Assembly (NCBI GenBank): GCA_916048095.2
Contig: OU696597.1
Span: forward strand, 2,677,042-2,741,041
DNA from: Sacculina carcini
Taxonomy: Eukaryota; Arthropoda; Thecostraca; Sacculinidae
Direction: 5' to 3'
DNA length: 64,000 bases
Part shown: positions 22,861 through 32,894 of the stretch, in pieces
Layout of the letters: each line of letters opens with the position of its first letter
How positions within the stretch are numbered: position 1 is the stretch's first letter
Notes under the pieces: model-generated
Told to the model about the DNA's origin: nothing
The model's database searches: none
The model's input: only the letters and a program-made list of their open reading frames with translations
Made by a program: the position numbers and the translations under genes

Positions 22861-22899
<39 letters not shown>

Positions 22900-22926
22900 A
22901 CAGAGGATCTCTTTTATATATATAGA
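19441..22926 (-). mobile_element. Helitron family 1, copy with both ends
   Basis: On the minus strand it begins TCTATATATATAAAAGAG at 22926 after an A. It runs through a (GT)n stretch, the 5' body, about three 342-bp tandem units (21190-22230) and the hairpin blocks, and ends CTAG at 19441 before a T. TC start, CTAG end, a GC-rich hairpin before the end and an A/T target fit the Helitron pattern. It encodes no protein I can recognise. This is the most complete copy in the window. Confidence 0.65.
21190..22230. repeat. About 342-bp tandem units inside the Helitron
   Basis: TATATTCCTGTGTAATCGC recurs at about 21194, 21536 and 21876, followed each time by the same sequence with few changes. A weaker fourth unit follows to about 22500. 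Confidence 0.85.
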
Positions 22927-23144
22927 TATGCAGTCAATATTTAAATACGCACAATTGTTTACTGGAACTCAATTATATATAAGATTTCATTGTTGTATTT
23001 GTACCACACTTACATGCTTTATTTTTTTTTCGATCTATTTATTTATTTATATTTTTGTGTTCGTATTATACTGTGGTTTGCTTAGCTAATGTCATGAAAA
23101 TACTTTCAGTAATAATTCACTGGATATATTGCGATAAACATCTT

Positions 23145-23258
23145 GGTCTCATTTTGAAGTTGACTATTCTCATTTTGAAGTTGATTATTCTCATTTTGAA
23201 GTTGACTGTTCCCATTTTGAAGTTGATTATTCTCATTTTGAAGTTGAAATGGTATAGA
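23145..23258 (-). repeat. Array of about 21-bp motifs with transposon tip
   Basis: The same five-fold CATTTTGAAGTTGA array as at 15233, with tip GAAATGGTA next to TA, bordering the integrase region of the LTR element. The sequence beyond it (22927-23144) is not the transposon interior. Confidence 0.85.
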
Positions 23259-23259
23259 G

Positions 23260-26200
23260 TGAGATAGCATTTTCCCTTGAAATGTGTTGTGTCAATTGAT
23301 AGACGCACCCAGTTTTTCTCCACTGCAAGTTCACCTGCCTCATGCCGTGTTGGCGCCGGGTCTATAGATTTGCATTGTATGCATTTTTCAACACAACGCT
23401 GCACTTCATCCCTCGTGATATCTGGTTGCACCATTCTAGCTAATTGCAGAGATCGGTCAACACCAAAATGGTGATCCTCGTGCAATGATTTAACTGTTGC
23501 TAAGCAAACAGGCTCGTATTTACATTCTTCAGAACGTTTATTCAACCACTTTCTTTCAATTCTGGTCATTATATCCGCACGATTGTCCCGCGATTATACT
23601 AATGTCACTGTGACGTCGAGATTGTGCTGATCGACGAGCTCCTTAAACAGCCACAATCGTCGTCTCACCAGCATTTCAGACATGCCCGCTACCTTAACCC
23701 GGCACGAATCCCGCAAGGCTGATTTCAACCAACTACACACAGTAACAGAGTCGGTCATTAATTCAACTCGGACCAAACCCCACTTTAACGACATGTTCAA
23801 GCCTTTGACCGCCGCATCTAATTCTGCGAGATTGATATGACTAACATCTGCAGGTTTCCGTATCCAGGCAGCATCTTCCACATGCTTCCCGTTCATCTTA
23901 ATAATCACGCCCGTCGCCAAATTGCTTGCGTCGCACCAGACTCTTCCTTCCACAGTTCCTGGAATCACACTCCATTGTCCTCTCACTGGGTCATGCTCGC
24001 GTACCCGGCGCATCATTTCATTCAGAAATTCTCGTACTCTATCTTCAACAACACAATCCCAACCTCTACTTTCACTCATTCTTTTAACAAAACTGCAGGC
24101 GACGCGTAACCAGCTGCAGATTGGGAAATGTCCCAATAAACGACCACAAATAGAAAACAATGCTCTCTTAGTCAAATTCGATTGTTCAATATGAGGAGTT
24201 CATTACCGCGTCTGAACTCTAGACTTCCATCGTTCATACGCTCTAGAAATAGACCAAGTACACGGTTACCGTTTAATTTTTCTGGCGGTTTTGTCTTTAG
24301 TCCAAACTTCGTCAGGTGGTTCACTACCTTCTCAACCGAAACAATTTTTTCACTCACTAATATATCGTCTAGATACGCATTTGTTCCCGCATTGATGTCT
24401 TCACTCTGCTCTAACACTTTTTGAATGATCCGCGACATTATGCGAGGTGCGCAGTTAAGACCAAAGCCTAATCTGGTGAGACGGTACAACCTCCCCTTCC
24501 AACACACTCTTTGGTATTTCTGCAGATCTTCATCGATATGGATCTGCAAATACGCCGAACTCAGATCAATCAGACTCAAAGGCTCACTCGTCTTTCTCCA
24601 CTGGCGTATTTTCTCGTCGCAGGCTGCGTGGTCCTGACCAGATCTACACTGCACAAACTTATTCAATTATCTGTAGTCCATGACAGGCCTGACCTTGTGC
24701 TTGTTTCGTTGCACTACCGCCATCATTGGTACGATACCAGTGAAGTCTCCGCTATGATCAGGCACAAGCCACCCATCATCCACCCATTTTTCAACTTCAT
24801 CGTCAAAACTTTTGCGAACATCTGGTGTCATATTGTTATCATAGCAACGCACAGCGTTCTTCAAAGCAGGTGGTTTCGCGATCCACTTCCATCGTGCCTT
24901 CCAAATTTTTCCATCGAAGAATGCTGTAAACTCGTCATCTTCTACATATAACCGTGTTGCAGCACAAACAACGTCCGCTTCCTTACACACATCATGTCGC
25001 AAACACTGCAGTCTGCAACTGTTTCCAAACTTCACACGAAGTCTGTCAATATGAACACCACCCAACAAGTTAATCGCGTCCATTCCAACAACCGCGTCGA
25101 CGCCGGCAACCAGACGCTCAGGTACAACTGCATCAATAGTCGCTACACGATCCGCAATCTCCAATTTAACACGCATCTCACCACGGCACTTAACACGCTT
25201 ACCATCGAATGCAATTACGTATGGTCCATCGCAATGTGCACATCTGCTCAAGTGAGGTGCTACCATTGAATTAGTGCACCCGGAATCAACGAGTACTCTC
25301 GACCTTAGCCCATTGACTCGTGCGTTTATGATAGGTAGCGCCTTTATTCCTCTCGTGGGAGAACTGCCGGCGCAGAAGTTCTCCCGCTGTCGTTTCCCTG
25401 GTGACAGTTGCGAGCGATATGACCGGCTTCCCCGCACGTCCAGCATGTAAAGTCACCCCGACGTACAGAACGACAAAAACGAGTGAAGTGCGAGCCTCCA
25501 CATTTCAAACAACGTTTCCTTGCTGGTATTACTCTACGCTGAGTGTCGTTTGCGGCAGCCGCTATCACCGGCGTCTCATTCAACTCGGACATCAAGCAAC
25601 GCGCACGCTGAACCACTCCGCTTAGAGTCATCTCGTCCACCTTTGATACAGCACGCAGTTCACGAGATACCACCGATGGAAGTCCAACAATAAATGCTCG
25701 CATGAGCAGCATGTCTGACTCAACGCCCGCCAGTCTTACCAGTCTTCTGAGGTCCGTCATGAAGACGTCGACTGGCTCGTCCTTCCAAATACGCCTGGAA
25801 AACTCTTCATAGGCTGAAAAGGCGTTGGTGGCAAAAGCTGCCAGAAGTGTGTCTTCAATTTTGTTCGCGTCATCTTTGTCGCGTGCGTCCATTTCAGCAT
25901 ACACTGCGAAAGCCGCGCCCTCCAGAAACAAAGGAATAACTTTACTCACCTCATAGATGTCATTGAGCTCTGCGACCAATTTCACCTTCGCCAGCCATTG
26001 TGCGACGTCGCCTGAACCATCGAAGCTCCTGATCATGTCACGAATTTTCACACTGTTCGACATGATTTCAAGTTATCCAGAATCTGCGCCGAAATAGCTT
26101 GTAAGAAGAATCGACTCGTCACTGCACTACAAATGTATTAGCACTCCGTACGAATCTCTCGATGTTACCAAATCGCCCAGCGCACAATATCATCGCCCGG

Positions 26201-26471
26201 ACTCTCGCAATCGACTGCTCAAAAGCCGCGAACACACATACCCATTCAACGTTAGCATACCGGATTAGCATATCGTGCAAGGCTGCAACACTGCACTACG
26301 CAATGTAGCGCTGCAATAGATGATCACGCACACACCCGTGCACACACACACATACACACACTCACGAGCACATAATCGAGTCGGTCAACGATACACCAGT
26401 GAATAATACTGTCAGCATACACATGATTGCAAAATACAGATAAATCATACACATCAGAATATATGAACACA
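23260..26471 (-). mobile_element. Ty3/gypsy-like LTR element, 5' half, broken
   Basis: On the minus strand: a 372-bp LTR (26100-26471), then gag (about 25.35-26.06 kb) with two CCHC knuckles (CLKCGGSHFTRFC, CWTCGEAGHIARNC), protease (VLVDSGCTNSMVAP), RT with AYLDDILVSE, RNase H with CDASNLATGVI, and the H2C2 zinc region of the integrase. It is a fossil with several breaks. The family call from RT motifs is moderately sure. The outer flank carries GTATG on the minus strand, the same 5 bp that follows the LTR at 16501. Confidence 0.85.
26100..26471 (-). repeat. 5' LTR of the split Ty3/gypsy-like element
   Basis: 372 bp, the same length as and the reverse of 16130-16501, with few differences by eye. 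Target duplicate at 26472-26476 (CATAC on the plus strand). Confidence 0.9.
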
Positions 26472-26575
26472 CATACATTTTATCTCGGTCGCGGACATGA
26501 TGATAGGTTTTTGCTAATTGTATGACTGATTTTATAACCATCTGTGTGTTTGTGTGTGTGTGTATTGAATGCAAG

Positions 26576-26718
26576 AATCGTAAGAAAGGAAAGGTGGACA
26601 GCTACCTGGATGCAGGCGACGGAGCGTACAGTAATTGGCTGCGTTATGTCAACTGTGCTCGCTTCGAGGAGGAACAGAATGTTATCGCCTTTCAATACAA
26701 GTCGAAGATCTACTACAG
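26576..26718 (+). CDS. PRDM9-like copy 1, PR/SET exon with NWLRYVNCAR
   Basis: A 143-nt exon after a GT-rich tract and acceptor GAATGCAAG, with donor GTGTAT. It encodes KGKVDSYLDAGDGAYSNWLR then YVNCARFEEEQNVIAFQYKS and KIYYR. Human PRDM9 has SWANWMRYVNCARDDEEQN then LVAFQYHRQIFYR, so the match is strong and the exon ends at the same residue. This part of the SET fold binds S-adenosylmethionine and the substrate peptide. It opens in phase 0 and ends with two bases of an Arg codon, fitting the exon type seen at 56054. It is the best single piece of evidence for the gene. Confidence 0.96.
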
Positions 26719-27180
26719 GTGTATGTCAGACTCGCGGTGCACCATGGTGTCGCGGGTTCAATTCCCCGATTATCCAGTGTCTTTTGAGCAAGTCACTATA
26801 ATCCAAACCCACCTGATGTAGGGATTAAGAATACTGCCGCTTCATGACCCACTGGGTGTCATGAAGGAGGCGATTAAATAGAGGACTCTCATTTTCCTCT
26901 TCTGTTATTCACTTTTCCTTCGTGCAACATTCAAGGGAGAGAGCGATAATTCAACAGAGTTGGCACCTCACTTGCATTACACTCCCTATTTCGTTGCGAA
27001 CATGGAAAAATCAACACAGCTCTTCTGTCCACTCATTCACAGCGAATAATGCCAGGTAGCAGTGGTGGGTTGTTTTCTGAGCTTGGGCGACTATTTCTAA
27101 TACTTCTTCCGTGTTTGACATCACAGTGTGGATAAGCTTGGTTCTGAGATTTAAGTTAGTTTTAGTAGTCGTACACAGAG
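26719..27180. other. Intron, no gene seen
   Basis: Ordinary AT-rich sequence. A box-B-like GGTTCAATTCC at about 26755 has no tRNA fold around it. Confidence 0.4.
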
Positions 27181-27692
27181 GGGCAAAATCACCACCAATG
27201 TAAATGAAATATATATGAATACATCGATAAATTAAGGTGATAAATAATATATTAAGTGTTTCATAGTATTGATGGCACCACAGTTATGTGAAATTTCATT
27301 CACAGGCATCGTAGTCCCAGAAATCACACTTTCAGTTATAGAGGCCGCCATCGTAATTACGCGGATCTAAAGAGGGCTTCACCGGAAGTCGTCTGACATT
27401 GTACACCGGAAGTATGCATAGATTCCCGGCGTAAGCTCGTGATGAGATTCACGCATCATCTCTCATCCCTTCTCCACTTTGCGTCAATCTCTAAAAGTGG
27501 CCTACTTCAATGTTAAAGCGGATAATTGTTATTGGCTTTGGTTGTAAATTTTTCGCATTAGTTCATTCTTGAATTTATTAGTGCGTAAGTTTTACTGTGT
27601 ACGATTTTATTAGCCAATTTAATGTTCAATTTTGTTTGCCGTCCATTCGCTATTTGTCTTCTCAACTAACTCCACCATCAATGGGCTGATAT
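27180..27692 (+). repeat. Intron segment duplicated at 55600-56050
   Basis: It aligns over its length with the DNA upstream of the last SET exon of copy 2: shared GATGGCACCACAGTT, GTGAAATTTCATTCACAGG, TTTATTAGTGCGTAA and CACCATCAATG. A LINE insertion at about 27693 parts it from its exon here. Confidence 0.85.
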
Positions 27693-29425
27693 CAAACAAG
27701 TTACGAACAAGCTGATTATGGACAATTACTGATTAGTAGGGCTGTCAAAAAAGTAACCTAAAAATCAGAAAAAAGTAACTTTATTTTCGAGAAAAAGTAA
27801 CCTAAAAAAGTAACCTAAAAAACCTATGAGTTTTAATGATATTATCACTTTTGTATCGCTTTATCACATGTTTATCACGCCTTTGCTGATCAGTGCGCTA
27901 TATGAAATACAAGGTTTCTTTGATGTTTGTTCTTGAACATAAAAAGTAACATAATAATCAATACAGTAACCTAAAAATAACCTCCTTCAAAAAAGGTAAA
28001 ATTCTGTTTGCAGTTATGAAGGAAGAAAATACACCAGTCCATCTTTTCTATCCTCTTTCCGAGTTGGCACTATTTTTCCACCCTCTCTACGATCTGGTAC
28101 AATTTTTACAACAAACCACCAAACGTGACTTAATATGATTTGGCTAAGCTCGCAAAAAGGATCATAGCCATCAAAATGTAATTTATAGTGGAAAGCTAAT
28201 ACAAATGCGAAAAACAATAATAGCAAATGTAAATATTTTTAGTAATGGTCGCAATAATGTTCTTTATATTGTTTCAATGGAACATTTTTATCAAATAGCA
28301 CGTACTACAGCTTGTATATTAGTGTAAGCGTAAACACTGCATGTGCCCCCCGTCCTCCCATATGTAGCTCACAGTCTTATAAATGTCAAACGTGGGAAAA
28401 TGGCGCTATCTCACGCCCTGAAAATCACGTTCTAATTCCTGTTCAAGTAAATACGTACTGTCAAGTGCTACAGTGCAGTATCTGGTATAGACAGCTCACA
28501 CATCGTACTATACCACGCTCCAAACATCTCACGACACGTGGGCATATATTAAAATGGAACGGCGCTGTCCTGCGTACCCAAAAACGTATAAATATCGAGT
28601 AGTACAGATAATAAGGTGAAGATAAATTTTTAAATCCTAAGAGCAGAAATTTTTACATTTCTTGATCTTCAGACCTGATATTCCATCTATTTTCCTATTT
28701 TATTCTCATGAATACCGTTTTTGTGCCTCTTATCTGCAAAAAGTCAACAAACTTTGTGGTAAACTTACCTAATACAAGAAAAACTTACAAGAAAAATATC
28801 AAAAGGTAACCTGACGACAAAAAAGTAACCTAAAAAGCAAAAAAGTAACCTAACGATGAAAAAGTAACTTTTGGTAACCTTATAACTTTTTTAATAATTA
28901 TCGTACACAACTTTTTCATGCAGTTTTAGGTAGCTTATGAAAAAGTGACCTTTAGGGGAAAAAGTAACTTTATTAACTTTTGGCAGCCCTACTGATTAGT
29001 GACTCAGTGATCTGGTTGATGGTGACAATGTTGACAATATTGATGGTAATGATAGCTGATAGCACCAATGTTGATAGTTGATTGTGAAAATATCACGTGT
29101 ACTTGGCTCGGTTCATTTCCTCGGCTCATCATCTCCTTATTTTTATTATTTTTTGTTATTAATTTTTATTAATTTGATCTGTATTGATCTACTTTTGTTT
29201 TGGTTGACCAAAAATTGAAACGACGACTTTTTCTTTTCTTTACTTCACAATTGTTCCTAGTTGCATGATTTAGAATTATTATAAATTAATTCAGTGGTTG
29301 AGACAGGATTCTTCCTTACACCCTGAAAATATCATTTTTGCAACTGTTTTTTTGTGTGATGTTCTTCTTGTTCTGGTTCGAGTGTGAAATAAACTTTCTT
29401 CTTCTTCGAAAAAAAAAAATAAAAA
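27693..29425 (+). mobile_element. LINE 3' end (same family as 45291-50050), 5'-truncated
   Basis: The last codons of ORF2 and the whole 3' UTR of the LINE at 45.3-50 kb, in plus orientation, ending AATAAA and an A-rich tail (29409-29430). It is split by a hAT element (27737-28991). It lies in the last SET intron of PRDM9-like copy 1, directly before the exon. Confidence 0.92.
27737..28991 (+). mobile_element. Non-autonomous hAT transposon, 1255 bp
   Basis: Inverted tips TAGGGCTGTCAAAA and TTTTGGCAGCCCTA, flanked by the 8-bp target duplication CTGATTAG (27729-27736 and 28992-28999), the size expected for hAT. Internal AAAAGTAACCTAA repeats crowd both ends. No transposase frame is seen. It was inserted into the truncated LINE, so it is younger than that. 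Confidence 0.93.
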
Positions 29426-29434
29426 TATTTCCTG

Positions 29435-29601
29435 AACCTACAAGCCGATTCAAGCCGGCTGCGAGATTCTTGTCTACTACGGTGACGAATATGCGCGCGA
29501 GCTGTGCATTGACGTGAACAGCTGCCGACTGGCCCCGTCTCTGCGCCAAATCACGTCATCTATCAGTCGTGACGTCACACTCAAGTGTCAGTCCGTCGAC
29601 A
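29435..29601 (+). pseudogene. PRDM9-like copy 1, last PR/SET exon with YGDEY
   Basis: The frame reads TYKPIQAGCEILVYYGDEY then ARELCIDVNSC. It aligns with human PRDM9 TCRVIRPGCELLVWYGDEY. The Tyr of YGDEY is the catalytic tyrosine in PRDM9, and it is kept. Phase fits the exon at 26576. However, the base pair before the expected start is TG, not AG, whereas copy 2 has CCAG at this place, and a LINE tail abuts it. The exon end at GTGAGA (29602) is inferred from conservation with copy 2. The frame continues open to a stop near 29660. Confidence 0.88.
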
Positions 29602-29894
29602 GTGAGATTTTTGTGTTTTGTTTCGACCAGCAGGGCTCTTTGTTTCGACGACTTCAGTGAAATTTTGTAGAAAATATCTGGTTTACGTATATCTGATATT
29701 TTGCTTGAAAATTATTTTTGTTCAATTCTCTTGAACAGTGTGTGAACTACTGATTTAATCCATCGTTTTCGAGTAGAAAATGAAATGTATGCTGTTTATG
29801 ATTGCCTGACGTATGTGTTGAGTTTTCATCAATTCACATATTGTTAGTCACGTATCGTCGTAGAGTTGTATGTTTCACATATTTGATGCAACAA

Positions 29895-29897
<3 letters not shown>

Positions 29898-29970
<73 letters not shown>
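29898..29970. repeat. (GT)n microsatellite
   Basis: About 36 uninterrupted GT units, ending shortly before the zinc-finger exon. The paralogue has only a short GT-rich stretch at the same site (57659-57680). Confidence 0.95.
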
Positions 29971-29971
<1 letters not shown>

Positions 29972-29997
29972 TATAGACCGTGGTGTCGCATGTCAAG

Positions 29998-30301
29998 GCA
30001 GACAACCTGATTCAACGTCGTACGACCAGAACGTAGCGAAAAACATCGGCCTCTCATGTGCACTGTGTGTGACAGAAGCTTCACACGCAGTAGCAATCTC
30101 TCAACACATATGAGAACACACACAGGAGAAAAACCTTATCAATGCACTGTGTGTGACAGACAATTCACACAAAGTATCGATCTGTCAAGACATATGAGAA
30201 CACACACGGGTGAAAAACCGTATCAATGCACTGTGTGTGACAGAAGCTTCACACACAGTAGCAATCTATCAAGACACATGACAACACATGGGAATATATG
30301 A
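29998..30301 (+). pseudogene. PRDM9-like copy 1, zinc-finger exon, three C2H2 fingers
   Basis: The fingers are [42 protein letters not shown] and [21 protein letters not shown] (listed from the first Cys), joined by TGEKPYQ linkers, open from 30056 to the stop at 30301. The upstream stretch [13 protein letters not shown] aligns with GGQPESSATRPHA of copy 2 but lies in another frame, consistent with a one-base loss between 30010 and 30056. With the acceptor proposed at 29997 the fingers would be out of frame. An ATG at 30056 could still start a short finger protein. Three fingers against eleven in copy 2. Confidence 0.85.
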
Positions 30302-31040
30302 GATTGTAGATTCACAATATGATTTCCAATCTATCACAAATGCATGTACAATCACATCTATTCGATGATTTGAAACTTCAACTCTGTACTGTCGAACACA
30401 TTTGTTTTGTTATTGTATTTCACTGATTCCACAAGCACATTTGATACAAGCAATACGTCAATATTCGTTTCACAATGTTTCGCAGTGATATTGTATAGTT
30501 TAATTAGAAAACATAAATGTATTGTAATTGTTGTGTAGGTGCGTGTATTTGTCTCGCGTATTCATAACAGTTGTATGTGTGTGTCTTGTTCAATATACCT
30601 AATAATTACATTGTGACCTTTTCTGGGATTGTGAAGAATATTGCTTACATATTGGGAATGAGTCGTGTTAAATTTGGACAATATTGTGTTTCCACCCGTC
30701 CGACTGTCAAGGGAGCTGCGAACCATTTGTATTTGTATTTGTATTTCAAAACGACACAGTAAACATATAATAACACCAAACAACATATTTTCATGTGTCG
30801 GGGGAAGCCATAAAGGCTTATATCCCTTGAAAAAAGCAAGAACAAATGAAATAAAAGAAGAAAATGAAAAAACATATATATATACAGTTTAGTTCAGTTG
30901 GAAATGTACAGTGGCAAGTAATAGACGCGTTGCTTGCTGTACCTTAAATTTACAGTTCAGCAAGAGCTCATTTTCATAATGAGATCATAAGAAGATCGGC
31001 AATCTCCACCAGGCAATTGAGTCAACATTGGGTTTTGTTA
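30302..31040. other. 3' flank of copy 1, no gene seen
   Basis: AT-rich, with a short TTTGTA repeat (30726-30748). No domain-bearing frame. Confidence 0.4.
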
Positions 31041-31041
31041 T

Positions 31042-31350
31042 TTACATATATTTTAAGAGAATGGTGTTGAATAGGCATGTTGTGAATTTTTTCATAGACG
31101 TCATGTCACTCAGAATTATTTCTTTGTTCTTCACCAATTCATTCCACAGCTTCACACCGTTTATGGTCAAAGCTTGATTTCTGGCGTATGTTCTTCTGTG
31201 TTGAACTAGGAACAAGTCGGGACGACGAGGATTTGTTTCAAAACAAATCTGTAGATTTTTGTGCAATTTTTTATAAAAAACTTTGTACATTAATTTACAT
31301 GTTTTGAAGTGTATAAGACCTGAAATATTCAATATTTTTCCTCTGGTGAA
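31042..31350 (-). mobile_element. LINE RT C-terminal fragment
   Basis: The minus-strand frame ends with RTYARNQALTINGVKLWNEL, the typical C-terminal stretch after the RT thumb in CR1/Jockey-type LINEs. Only about 100 residues remain. Confidence 0.75.
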
Positions 31351-31369
31351 AAGTATGCCACCTGTATGG

Positions 31370-31482
31370 TGAAAAGTATGAAAAGTATGAAATAAGTATA
31401 ATAAGTATAAAAAATAGTATAATAAGTATAATAATAGTATAATAAATAAGTATAATAAGTATAAAAGTATAAAGTATGTAAG
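31370..31482. repeat. ATAATAAGTATA-type minisatellite
   Basis: Irregular tandem repeats of GTATAATAA and GTATAA. Flanked on both sides by a GGTGAAAAGTATGCCA duplicate. Confidence 0.85.
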
Positions 31483-31529
31483 TATGAAAGTCACTCTGGT
31501 GAAAAGTATGCCATTCGTTCGCAGTTGTT

Positions 31530-32130
31530 CTGAATAACAAGACGGCGGCTCCTATCAAGACGGTCGTAATCGAAAAGGTGCTGGACACGGTGCCAGTGGC
31601 GCAGGTAAGTCAGACGTCGGAGGGGGGAGTCGTCCTAAAGTGCTGCTCCGAAGAGGCTGCCCTGGATGCTGCCTACAAACTTGGTAGCCAAATCGAAAAT
31701 ATTGAGCTGACGGTGCACAAGGGTCAACCTTCGATCATGCCTAAAATTACCCTCACCAACGTTCCAGCTCCTCTGACCTCCGAAAGGCTCATGTCTACCC
31801 TGCGACTGAAGAACCCCATCGTGTCATCTGCTCCTGCCTCTCAACTAATGCTACTGTTCATCTATCGGTCCAAGTCTGGACAAACGAATGCTGTTCTGGC
31901 TATTTCGCCGGAAGTCATACGCGGCATCAAGTCGGTCGGAGATCGACTCTTTATCGGCCTCCGCTGCTGCGTGGTGTATGACCGCTTTTGGGTGTTACAC
32001 TGAGGTCGCTGCGCGGGTCTCGGCCATCGGACTGAGCGCTGTGCTAACAACAAGGTGGCATGTGGGCACAGTGCGGGATCACACATGTCCGCCGCCTGTC
32101 ACAATCGCTCCAGCGCCCAGTGTATAAATT
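31530..32130 (+). mobile_element. LINE ORF1 fragment with zinc-knuckle remains
   Basis: A frame (31578-32003) reads KITLTNVPAPLTSERLMSTL and SPEVIRGIKSVGDRLFIGL, which aligns with the middle of the LINE ORF1 at 62223-63743 (PKITIPNIPPSLSSNALVES; CRDAIRVLGDRVYAHL). A frameshift near 31995 separates it from CX2C-type remains. A different subfamily and a dead copy. Confidence 0.75.
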
Positions 32131-32894
32131 GTGCAATTATCACAATTATTGTCACAATTATCAAAAAAGCCGTTTTTTGCCAAAAAAAAAACCTCGACCA
32201 AAAAACACGTTTTTTGGTATTTTTTAAGAGTCATGCAAAGAATATAAATTATGGAAATTATATATTTGTTATGTTAAATGACTCATTTTTTATCAACACA
32301 TGATTTATTTATGCTATTAGTGACCCTATCAAATTGAATTATCATTAAATATGCACAATAAAAGTGTTATAATGTGTCTGAAAGCCCTAATATCATTGTT
32401 TGCACGGTACTGTGCGGCACTTCTATGTACAGTACAGTTTTGCATTCAATTATTGAGTTAATCATTGTGTAAGAAAGCAGGGTTTGAGAACCGTTTTTAT
32501 GCTAAAATCTGAAACTGTTTTAAAAAAACAACAGGTGGCATAATTTTGTATACTTTTCTACATAATACCTTTCTCCTACCAGAAATGAACTACGTTGATT
32601 ATAATGAGTTTCATCATTTCATTCAGCAGATCAATTATTTGCAAATATAAAAGTACAAACACTGCAAATATTTACACAAATACTACAAATATACACACAA
32701 ACTTAGTGTCCCTAATGAGACTACGAATAAAAGCGGGTCGCATTAATAAGAGTGACAATCCTGACCAGAAAAACGGGCAATATTTTCGTGTAGGAAAAAA
32801 ACGACTGAGGAAATATAAGTATAATGTAAGTAAGTAACATGATTATAGAGAGTATTGATAAAGCAGTCAATTCAGACCATACTTAATACCAATA
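32131..32894. other. No gene seen; short repeat shared with 60845-60915
   Basis: AT-rich. The stretch about 32375-32445 (TGTCTGAAAGCCCTAATATC onward) is the reverse complement of 60845-60915, a dispersed repeat of unknown kind. From 32826 the sequence is repeated at 36090-36130. Confidence 0.5.

Noticed and set aside
26750-26770. tRNA B box GGTTCAATTCC
   Set aside because: No A box at the right distance and no cloverleaf; it follows a splice donor in an intron.
29569-29580. CRE-like palindrome GTGACGTCAC in both copies (also near 56151) as a conserved promoter
   Set aside because: It lies inside the conserved SET exon reading RDVT, so its conservation is explained by the exon and its duplication.
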